From Chloroflexia bacterium (GTDB taxonomy: Bacteria > Chloroflexota > Chloroflexia > Thermomicrobiales > UBA6265), in the NCBI GenBank assembly GCA_013696525.1, contig JACCYK010000163.1, positions 1 through 5,676 of the forward strand: a DNA stretch of 5,676 nt, written 5' to 3'. A program made the position numbers and the translations under genes. Under the pieces are notes generated by a model. The model had not been told where the DNA came from. It was given only the letters and a program-made list of their open reading frames with translations, and did no database searches. This document shows, in pieces, positions 1 to 5,532 of this stretch (positions are counted from its first letter, which is position 1; every line of letters begins with the position of its first letter).

Positions 1-18
1 ACCGCCCCGCCCGGCACG

Positions 19-1632
19 CTAGCCCGCGTTCGTCACCTGATCGAAATTGGGGAAGGTGTACATCGACGTGACCTGCACGTTCCGCACCGTCGGCTTGACC
101 ACAAAGAAGGCCGACCACTGATACAGCGGGTAGAGGACGGCGTGGTCGATGATGTACTGTTCCAGCTCCTGGTACAGCGTGACGGCTTCCGCCTCATCCA
201 GCGTGGTAGCGGCTTGTTCGAGCTTGGTATCCCACTCCTCGTTGCTGAAGCGAGCAATGTTGAACGACTGGCCGCTCCGCAGGTACGACATGCACTGATA
301 CGGGTCCGGGTAGTGCAGCGCCTCGCCGGCGACGACGATGTGAACATCAGTCGTGAGCATCTCGTCATACGTCGGCACGACCCGGGTTTCAACCGTGACA
401 CCCAGATTCTGCTTCCACATCTCCTGGAGGACGACAACGGTACGTTGATCGGCTCCGGCTTCGTCGCCGAACATGTTGAACTCAATTGGAGGCAAGCCTT
501 CGGCGCTGCCGTAGGTGGAGGCCGCAAGCTCCGCTTGCGCCGCCTCCGGATCAAACGGGATCGGCGCCAGGTCGGGATTGTATGGCGGTAGGCCAGGGAA
601 GATCAGGCCGTTCTGGTTGGGATTGAGCCCACGCAACACGCTGGCGAGAAAAGTCTCCTTGTCGATCGCCAGCATGAAGGCCCGCCGCACGTGCTCGTCG
701 TCAAACGGGGCCAGATCGTTGCGGAAGTAGAGATTGGTCTGCGCCCAGATGGCGGGATCGAGAAATTCGTCTCGGAAGGAGTCGTCGCTGTTCTTGATGT
801 TCTCGGCATCGGTGACTCCCAATGGAGAGAGATCGACCTCGTCGTTCTGGTAGAGCAGGAACTGGGTCTGGGCGTCCTCAACGAAGCGGTAGATCAACGT
901 GGTGATCGCGCTCTGGCGCGGGTACTGCTGGTTCGCCGTCAGGGTCGCCGATTGCCCCTCCTGGTAGTCGGTGAGGGCGAAGGGGCCGCTAAACGCCTTG
1001 GCCGTTCGCCACCACGGGCTTTCCGGCGTCCCGGCCTCGACATCCGACTGCTTGACGACGATCGTCGAGGGATGAATGAGGATCTTGGGGAAGTAATTCT
1101 GCGGCGCGGTGAGCGTCACCTCCAGGGTCTGGTCATCGACCACCTTGATGCCGGGTGGCAGCTCCTCGGTCTCACCTCGCCAGTATTCAGGCGCGCCGAC
1201 GATGTTCGACATGTAGGCGCCGGCGACGATGCTCTGCGTTTCAGGGTTGAGGGAGCGTTGCCACGACCAGGCGACATCGTTGGCGGTGATCGGCGAACCA
1301 TCGCTGTATTTTCGGTCCGGGTCGAGATGGAACGTGTAGACCAGGCCGTCGTCGCTGACGTCCCAGCTGGCGGCGATGTCGGGAACGATCTCTAGATTCT
1401 CGTCCATCCGGGTGAGACCGGCCCACATGAAATAGGTCATCAGACCGATGCTGGTCACCCCGTAGGTGAGATGCGGATCGAGCTGGGATCCCATGCCAAC
1501 CGTGGTGGCGATCCGGAACTCCTGGCCGCCACTCTCCTGGGCCAGTACGTATTCGCGGGGCAGGGCGGCGAAACCCGCGGCCGTGGCCGCGCCGAGGAGC
1601 AGAGAGCGACGGTTCACGGGACTGGTCATCAT
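19..1632 (-). CDS. Peptide-type ABC transporter substrate-binding protein (family 5, Tat-exported)
   Basis: This 537-residue protein is the extracellular solute receptor of an oligopeptide/dipeptide/nickel-type ABC importer (SBP_bac_5 family). It would bind ligand outside the membrane and deliver it to a permease and ATPase not present here. The N-terminus has a twin-arginine signal: RR at residues 8-9, a hydrophobic stretch at 11-24 and a likely cleavage after VLA (29-31). There is no lipobox cysteine. Family features are LDPHLTYG (51-58), EIVPDIAASW (81-90), YSDGSPITANDVAWSW (109-124, the classic 'F.DG.P.TA.DV..S' motif), later RRAFMLAIDKETF, and a C-terminal YPLYQW segment. Length is normal for the family. 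Two ATGs are adjacent (1632 and 1629); AAAGGA at 1642-1647 lies 9 bases from the first. It is the second gene of a probable pair with the hydrolase at 1786-3153. The family call is sure; the ligand cannot be read from sequence. Confidence 0.93.
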   Translation of the reverse strand: MMTSPVNRRSLLLGAATAAGFAALPREYVLAQESGGQEFRIATTVGMGSQLDPHLTYGVTSIGLMTYFMWAGLTRMDENLEIVPDIAASWDVSDDGLVYTFHLDPDRKYSDGSPITANDVAWSWQRSLNPETQSIVAGAYMSNIVGAPEYWRGETEELPPGIKVVDDQTLEVTLTAPQNYFPKILIHPSTIVVKQSDVEAGTPESPWWRTAKAFSGPFALTDYQEGQSATLTANQQYPRQSAITTLIYRFVEDAQTQFLLYQNDEVDLSPLGVTDAENIKNSDDSFRDEFLDPAIWAQTNLYFRNDLAPFDDEHVRRAFMLAIDKETFLASVLRGLNPNQNGLIFPGLPPYNPDLAPIPFDPEAAQAELAASTYGSAEGLPPIEFNMFGDEAGADQRTVVVLQEMWKQNLGVTVETRVVPTYDEMLTTDVHIVVAGEALHYPDPYQCMSYLRSGQSFNIARFSNEEWDTKLEQAATTLDEAEAVTLYQELEQYIIDHAVLYPLYQWSAFFVVKPTVRNVQVTSMYTFPNFDQVTNAG

Positions 1633-1641
1633 CTGAGTTCA

Positions 1642-1647
1642 TCCTTT
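1642..1647 (-). promoter_or_regulatory. Ribosome binding site of the substrate-binding protein
   Basis: On the minus strand this reads AAAGGA and lies 9 bases upstream of the ATG at 1632 and 12 bases from the second ATG at 1629. The spacing favours the first ATG as start. The rest of the 153-base gap to the upstream hydrolase shows no clear hairpin terminator, which is compatible with co-transcription. I saw no convincing promoter there either. Confidence 0.55.
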
Positions 1648-1785
1648 CGCGGCAAAGATCACCGCCTTGAGGCACTGGCGGCGGCGTCATCGAGACAGGC
1701 GGGTTCAGCCTCCTTCCCTCCAACGTGTTTGAGCCCGTTGTTGGCGACCTCCTTCTCTGCCGTGAAAAGCCGGCCCAGGGCGGGG

Positions 1786-3153
1786 TCAGCCGGGAGCCAT
1801 CATCGCCTCATACAAGGTGACGGCGGCATCGACCACCGCTTCCCCAGTGCCGGGTGCAGTCCAGGAGGAGCGTGTAGCCCACGTTTCGTAGCCGCCTTGG
1901 GCGTAGGCGGCGCGGGTTGGCACGTAGCCAATGTGATCGTTGGCGAGACTCACCACCGCGGTCACCGGCGCGGGCAGGCGGCGCTTCAGATCGAGACCCA
2001 AATCGACAAAGATTTCGCCGGGGAGGCCGACGAGCGCGGCTCGTCCGACCTGCATGATCTGCAATTCGGCGGTCCCGGATACCGGTTTAGCCCCAACCTT
2101 GAGCGTCTCGATCGCGTACTGTCGGATCTGGTAGCCGGGAATCGGCTGGCCGACGACAAAGCTGAAAGCGGCAGGTGGTGGCGCTTCGGCAGCCGGCGTC
2201 GCCAGGATCTTCTCCGCCAGGGCAATATCGTCCGGGCTAATCGCGCGGCGATGCAGGGTGAGCCGGGTGCTGGTCCCCCGCAGGACCGGAGCGCGTTCGC
2301 GCCGTTGCATCGCGGTGGCCTGGATCGCCGCGGCAGCGACGGCACGGGCGACCAACCGGGCGCGAGCGGTACCTCTAATGGAGAGCGTCGCGGTGACATC
2401 AACATTGTTGATATCGCCAGAGGCACCATTGGTGAGCAGGCCCACACAACCCGCTCCCAGCCAGTCCCGCACATTGGCGGCGAACCAGCCGTAGTAGTCG
2501 GACGAGATGGCGCACTCGTCATCGGTGCCGACGTAGTGCAGGGAGAGATTGGCCGAAAGGGCGACAGGGTTGCCGGCCACATCCTCGACGAGGACGCTGG
2601 TGACGACGGGATCGACCGGGCCAACGCTGTGGAGAATGTTGGGGTTCCGCGGGCCTGGATTGAAGGCGACGGTGCCGTCCGCCATCAGAAAGCGGCGGTT
2701 GAAGCAGACGCCGGCAACCTCGGCAGCGCCGCTGGCAACCGTGACTGGCACCAGACGACAGACCGCGGCGGCGACGCACTCCGCGATTCGGGCCGCGACC
2801 CAATCGAGGTACGTTGGATCGGCCTCGATCACAAGACCATCCGAGGTCGCGGGGCCGGTGTGGGTGTGTGTGCAGGAGATCATGACGTGGGCGGGTCGAA
2901 TTCCGGTGCCGTGTTCGATGAGCTTGCGGGCGGCGGCGACCGTGATGCCGGTCAGCCAGATCAGATCACAGACGACGAGAGCAACGGTGGTTGTGTCGTT
3001 CCGCAGCACGAGGGCCCGCACCGTGAGGTCCTGCTCGATCCTGGTCGCTCGTCGCTCACGAAACAAGCCAGCGAGGGGAGTACCGAGGGGAGGGGTGATG
3101 GTCACGACCGCGGCGCCGCCATGCAGACTACCCACGCCGTCCGGTTCTCTCAT
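1786..3153 (-). CDS. Neutral/alkaline ceramidase-like (PF04734-type) metallohydrolase
   Basis: A 455-residue protein resembling the N-terminal catalytic domain of neutral ceramidases, zinc amidases. Visible motifs are ITPPLGTPLAG (19-29), CTHTHTGP (94-101, matching the HTH.GP zinc motif), FNRR (151-154), LHYVGTD..ISSDYYGW (205-223, likely second zinc histidine His206), NGASGDINNVD (242-252), LPGEIFVDLGL (377-387, candidate ligand Glu380) and NDHIGYVPTRAAYAQGGYE (405-423, candidate ligand Tyr417). The pattern fits the His, His, Glu, Tyr zinc site known from Pseudomonas ceramidase. The nucleophile motif GDVSPN of true ceramidases is GDINN here, so the catalytic serine appears absent. The C-terminal domain of full-length ceramidases is missing, as in many bacterial homologues. 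No signal peptide is seen, so it is probably cytoplasmic. AGGAG at 3160-3164 lies 6 bases before the ATG. The substrate is unknown; hydrolysis of an amide or ester imported by the adjacent transporter is inference. Confidence 0.85.
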   Translation of the reverse strand: MREPDGVGSLHGGAAVVTITPPLGTPLAGLFRERRATRIEQDLTVRALVLRNDTTTVALVVCDLIWLTGITVAAARKLIEHGTGIRPAHVMISCTHTHTGPATSDGLVIEADPTYLDWVAARIAECVAAAVCRLVPVTVASGAAEVAGVCFNRRFLMADGTVAFNPGPRNPNILHSVGPVDPVVTSVLVEDVAGNPVALSANLSLHYVGTDDECAISSDYYGWFAANVRDWLGAGCVGLLTNGASGDINNVDVTATLSIRGTARARLVARAVAAAAIQATAMQRRERAPVLRGTSTRLTLHRRAISPDDIALAEKILATPAAEAPPPAAFSFVVGQPIPGYQIRQYAIETLKVGAKPVSGTAELQIMQVGRAALVGLPGEIFVDLGLDLKRRLPAPVTAVVSLANDHIGYVPTRAAYAQGGYETWATRSSWTAPGTGEAVVDAAVTLYEAMMAPG

Positions 3154-3159
3154 ACCCGG

Positions 3160-3164
3160 CTCCT
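3160..3164 (-). promoter_or_regulatory. Ribosome binding site of the ceramidase-like hydrolase
   Basis: On the minus strand this is AGGAG, 6 bases upstream of the ATG at 3153. This supports 3153 as the start. No clear -35/-10 pair could be assigned in the 100 bases upstream. Confidence 0.6.
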
Positions 3165-3416
3165 GTCGGTGGCGGAACGGTGACGTGGCCCGGTGACGAC
3201 GCCGGCAAGTTCATTCGCAAGCGAGTTCCAATTGTGTCGAACAGAAATGGCGCAACTTGCCTGCAAAAGGAATTGCGCGAATTCGCCCGCCCGCTCCGGG
3301 CTGGTCCGGCGGCGATTGGGATTCTGTCGCACGTAGCCAGTTGCGCGGGGAGTACGCATGAGTCGCAAGCTCGTTGTTTTATTGAGCCTGGGTCGTTTCT
3401 CGATCGCCTGGCTAGC

Positions 3417-3459
3417 GGGCGTGTCGATGGTTGCAAGAATGTTGAGTCCCAACACGCCC
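3417..3459. repeat. 8-bp inverted repeat in the spacer
   Basis: GGGCGTGT at 3417-3424 pairs perfectly with ACACGCCC at 3452-3459 across a 27-base loop. It has no T-tract, so it is not a typical terminator. An 8-bp match could arise by chance in GC-rich DNA. Confidence 0.4.
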
Positions 3460-3505
3460 TTCCAGTGGCACGAAACACTGCCGCGTCGGTTCAATGGCCG
3501 GTGAT

Positions 3506-3557
3506 CGAACCGCCATCTGTCACTGATAGCGGTATCGCCTATGAACATGGCGGTTCG
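3506..3557. repeat. Long hairpin-forming inverted repeat (11-bp perfect stem)
   Basis: CGAACCGCCAT at 3506-3516 is perfectly complementary to ATGGCGGTTCG at 3547-3557. The 30-base interior carries a second nested pairing (ATAGCG against CGCCTAT, one bulged C), so the whole 52 bases can fold as a two-part hairpin. It ends 35 bases before the first mobile-element-like sequence at 3592. No U-run follows on either strand, so it is not a standard intrinsic terminator. It may be a transposon-end remnant, an operator or a structured transcript element. Confidence 0.6.
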
Positions 3558-3591
3558 TCAGCCAAGCCATTCTAAGCACGGTGATCTAGAG

Positions 3592-3797
3592 TGTCAAGAC
3601 AGTGACGGCGCCCGGACTGGGATCAAACAGACATGGACAATCGGATGCTCATGAGGCACGACTGACCAAACGAGAGATTTCCGTGCAGACCGTGGGTCAT
3701 GTCTGCCGAGTAGGTATTCGGAACAGCGAACGATGCGCACGCCTTCGCGGGCGTGACGCGACAGATCGCTCGCGTTACGCAGGGCAATCGCATTTGA
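3592..3797 (+). pseudogene. Possible degraded IS481-type transposase N-terminus
   Basis: The region starts with TGTCAAGACAGTGACGGC (3592-3609), which could be a TG-starting insertion sequence end. It then carries short peptide matches to the start of IS481-family transposases. One frame reads DAHEARLT-KRE, like the family's 'AHKNARLTPKGRE'; further on come VCRVGIR and GRD-TDRS-R, like '..VGIR.V.KW..RFRAEG..GL.DRSSRP', a helix-turn-helix region. The ATG near 3633 is out of frame with this, and about 16 residues seem to be missing between the motifs. If correct, it is a broken relic with no catalytic core. The call rests on remembered family patterns and is weak; a chance match is possible. Confidence 0.33.
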
Positions 3798-3924
3798 CGA
3801 TGTCTGCGAGAGGGTCTCGATTGGGCATGGGCGCCGACTCATTCGATTCGTGTGCAGAAGCTGAGTAAAACTCTGCATTTCGGGGTCCGAGCCGGGCCGT
3901 TTCGATTCAAATGCGATTGCCCTG
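3780..3924. repeat. 18-bp perfect inverted repeat, extended by a second imperfect block
   Basis: TCAAATGCGATTGCCCTG lies on the plus strand at 3907-3924 and, reverse-complemented, at 3780-3797, with a 109-base loop. The match resumes further out: TGTCGCGTTACGG (3923-3935) corresponds to the complement of 3751-3763 with 11 of 13 identical. Between the two matching blocks the first copy has about 16-18 extra bases. This looks like an inverted duplicate of a once longer segment with an indel in one copy, and it sits between the two transposase remnants. Confidence 0.7.
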
Positions 3925-3958
3925 TCGCGTTACGGCAGGCACGTAGGATTAGCCGGCA

Positions 3959-4657
3959 TTGCGGGTACACTTCTGCGAGCCGTCCGGCGCTCTGCGGTAT
4001 GGCTACCGGCGCCTGCATGTGCTCTTACAGCGCGAGGGCTGGCGGGTCAACCACAAACGCGTCTACCGGCTGTATCGTGAGGAAGGACTTGGCATCCGGG
4101 TCAAGCGCCGCCGCAAGCGGACCAGCCTCCCCCGCGCCGTGCCGCCTCCCGCCCAGATTCCCCAGGAACGATGGAGCATGGATTTCATGACCGACAGCCT
4201 CGTCAATGGGCGGCGCTTCCAGCTGTTGACGATAGTGGATAACGTGAGCCGAGTGAGTCCCGCAATCGCGGTCGGCTCCTCCTTGACCGGCGAGCAGGTG
4301 GTGGCGGTGTTGGACCACCTGCGATGCACCACTGGGGTGCCCAAGCGGATCGCCATTGACAATGGCCCGGAGTTCGTCTCCAAGGCCCTCGATGCCTGGG
4401 CCTACCGCCACCAAGTCCAACTCGAGTTTTCCCGTCCGGGCAAGCCAACGGATAATGCCTTTGTGGAATCGTTCAACGGCCACTTTCGGGCCGAGTGTCG
4501 CGATCACCACGGGTTCGCGTCCCTGGAGGAAGCGTGCCAGGCCAGCGAACGATGGCAGATCGAGGACACCCAGGAGCGTCCGCATCGGGCGCTCAAACAG
4601 CAAACCCCAGCGGCCTTTTTGGCCGGCTGGACACCCGTCTTGGAGGCCCCAGGCTAA
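3959..4657 (+). CDS. IS3-family transposase OrfB, N-terminally truncated
   Basis: The frame encodes 232 residues from a TTG at 3959; intact OrfB proteins of this group are about 270-290. The start is arbitrary, because an in-frame TAG at 3950-3952 cuts the protein and no ribosome site is evident. The HTH_21-type region LRYGYRRLHVLLQREGW (12-28) and VNHKRVYRLYREEGL (30-44) is followed by an rve integrase core. Catalytic residues are Asp75 (WSMDFMTD), Asp134 (AIDNGPEF) and Glu170 (NAFVESFNGHF), with exactly 35 residues between the last two, the canonical D-D-(35)-E. The C-terminus ERPHRALKQQTPAAFLAG is typical of the IS407 group. Residues 3-10 (VHFCEPSG) look like an eroded form of the expected 'R.RELAGAR'. 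OrfA, normally joined by frameshifting, is missing. The chemistry could be intact, but DNA recognition and expression are probably lost. Confidence 0.88.
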   Translation: MRVHFCEPSGALRYGYRRLHVLLQREGWRVNHKRVYRLYREEGLGIRVKRRRKRTSLPRAVPPPAQIPQERWSMDFMTDSLVNGRRFQLLTIVDNVSRVSPAIAVGSSLTGEQVVAVLDHLRCTTGVPKRIAIDNGPEFVSKALDAWAYRHQVQLEFSRPGKPTDNAFVESFNGHFRAECRDHHGFASLEEACQASERWQIEDTQERPHRALKQQTPAAFLAGWTPVLEAPG

Positions 4658-4664
4658 CGCTTGG

Positions 4665-4690
4665 CCTGGACCAAACCGGGGGGCAGGTCA
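4665..4690 (+). repeat. Candidate right end of the IS3-like element (inner)
   Basis: The sequence from CCTGGACCAAACC to GGGGGGCAGGTCA begins 8 bases after the OrfB stop. Read from outside it begins TGACCTGCCCCCC, the style of terminal repeat (TG..CTG.CCCC) known in the IS407 group. No matching left repeat was found upstream. Confidence 0.4.
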
Positions 4691-4716
4691 CGCTGCATTC
4701 ATTCTAAGGCTCGCGG

Positions 4717-4742
4717 TGGACCAGTTTTCCGGGTTCAGACCA
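4717..4742 (+). repeat. Candidate right end of the IS3-like element (outer)
   Basis: TGGACCAGTTTTCC followed by GGGTTCAGACCA; read from outside it begins TGGTCTGAACCCGG. It shares TGGACCA and a G-rich CAG core with 4665-4690, so the two look like diverged tandem copies of one motif. This one fits the TG...CA termini of IS3 elements slightly better. The choice is inference. Confidence 0.4.
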
Positions 4743-4751
4743 CATTCACCT

Positions 4752-4815
4752 GAACACAATTCTGTTCGGTTCGTTGTCCGATCCTTTAGCCTGGGTCTGA
4801 CGTTGCGCTAGCGCA
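4752..4815. repeat. Two palindromes before the recombinase remnant
   Basis: GAACACAATTCTGTTC (4752-4767) is a near-perfect 16-base palindrome with one mismatched pair, and TGCGCTAGCGCA (4804-4815) is a perfect 12-base palindrome. They lie between the IS3 right end and the recombinase fragment. They could be operator or recombination-site relics, but nothing else supports a function. Confidence 0.35.
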
Positions 4816-4833
4816 CCGCCTCCAGGAAGCCAA

Positions 4834-5532
4834 ATGCGGTGGAACTCCAGCAGATGCAGATCATGTGGCCCCCATCAGAAGGTCATCCTCGGAAGATCTC
4901 CGTCTCCATGCACACGCGAGTCACGTGCCAGTCTGCAGACGCAGACCACCCTTTGTCGCGAATATGCGAGCGCCCATGGTTATGAAGTTGACGAGGCGCA
5001 TGTCTACCGGGAGACCTACAGCGGGGCTGAACTGTGGGATAGACCTCACCTGACGTCCATCCGGAAATCGATACGCGAGCGGGACATCGATGTCCTAGTC
5101 TGTTATGCCATCGACCGACTGAGCCGCGACCCTGTGCATTTGGGAGTGATACTGACTGAAGCTGACCGGTATTGTGTCGCAGTCGAGTTCGTTAGCGAAC
5201 CGTTAGACGATTCACCAGAGGGTCAACTGATCCGCTTTGTTCGTGGCTACGCGGCACGCGTGGAGCGGGAAAAGGCGCGTGAGCGAACGATTCGCGGCAA
5301 GCGGGCCCGGCTTGAATCAGGGAAGATTCATGGATTTGGCGGCGAACTCTACGGCTATCGCCGCGATAGGCGGCGTTGGTCAAGATGCGCCAGATCGAGG
5401 ATTTGTTCCAACGCGGGGTCTTGCCGCCGGCGGCCGATAGATCGCGCTTCCCCGCCGCCGGCGACGGCACGTCCTCGACGTTCAGATCGCGAGCAACGGC
5501 CCGGATGGCATCGCCGGCCGCGATCCGGGTGA
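4834..5532 (+). pseudogene. Serine recombinase fragment, catalytic serine lost and C-terminus replaced
   Basis: The open frame has 232 codons, but recombinase homology covers only about 4893-5368. Intact homologues of the large serine recombinase/resolvase type join or invert DNA using an N-terminal serine in an 'ARVS' motif. Here KISVSMHTRVT is readable at 4893-4925 in another frame, with ACG (Thr, 4923-4925) where the serine belongs. The family's roughly ten residues after it are missing, and the frame shifts before SLQTQ (33-37). The rest of the resolvase domain is good: CREYASAHGY (41-50), YSGAELWDRP (62-71), AIDRLSRDP (92-100), EFVSEPLDDSPEGQLIRF (118-135), VEREKARERT (143-152), then GELYGYRRD (170-178). 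After codon 178 the frame reads antisense to the opposite-strand recombinase fragment, so the last 54 residues are meaningless. It is a non-functional relic. Confidence 0.85.

Larger units (their letters stand above)
3154..3591. other. Non-coding spacer upstream of the hydrolase gene
   Basis: About 440 bases without a recognisable gene. Open frames exist on both strands (3180-3575 plus, 3150-3548 minus). Their translations look like no family I know, and they overlap each other over their whole length. The stretch holds three inverted repeats: 8 bp at 3204-3211/3254-3261, 8 bp at 3417-3424/3452-3459, and 11 bp at 3506-3516/3547-3557. The promoter of the minus-strand pair must lie here, but no clear -35/-10 was seen. 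It also separates the metabolic block from the mobile-element remnants on the right. Confidence 0.5.
3953..4742 (+). mobile_element. IS3-family (IS407-like) insertion sequence remnant
   Basis: This is the right-hand part of an IS3-family element: the transposase catalytic domain (OrfB) and a candidate right end. OrfA (the helix-turn-helix and leucine-zipper protein), the start of OrfB and the left end are not recognisable upstream. The bases 3900-3952 hold stops and only faint similarity to the expected OrfB N-terminus. The right boundary is uncertain: GGGGGGCAGGTCA ends at 4690 and CCGGGTTCAGACCA ends at 4742. The element should be immobile on its own. Confidence 0.75.

Noticed and set aside
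691..1395. 234-codon plus-strand open frame
   Set aside because: It is antisense within the substrate-binding protein gene and shows no known motif.
1471..3183. 570-codon plus-strand open frame
   Set aside because: It is antisense to the ceramidase-like gene and the start of the binding protein, whose family motifs are clear. Its product has no recognisable domain and a composition typical of high-GC shadow frames.
3488..3497. GGTTCAATGG resembling a tRNA T-loop
   Set aside because: The flanking bases do not form a T-stem and no acceptor or anticodon stem can be built around it.
3150..3575. Overlapping plus (3180-3575) and minus (3150-3548) frames in the spacer
   Set aside because: They occupy the same bases in opposite directions. 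Neither has a clear ribosome site or familiar motif, and the region is rich in inverted repeats. A small orphan gene cannot be fully excluded.
3738..3755. Hairpin CACGCC-TTCGCG-GGCGTG as a terminator
   Set aside because: A 6-bp stem without a following T-run; likely incidental to the GC-rich remnant.
4025..4603. 192-codon minus-strand open frame
   Set aside because: It is antisense to the transposase with its intact DDE core; nothing recognisable in the product.
4752..4767. LexA-like SOS box (GAAC...GTTC)
   Set aside because: The half sites are 8 bases apart instead of the 4 expected for CGAAC-N4-GTTCG, so it is kept only as an unexplained palindrome.
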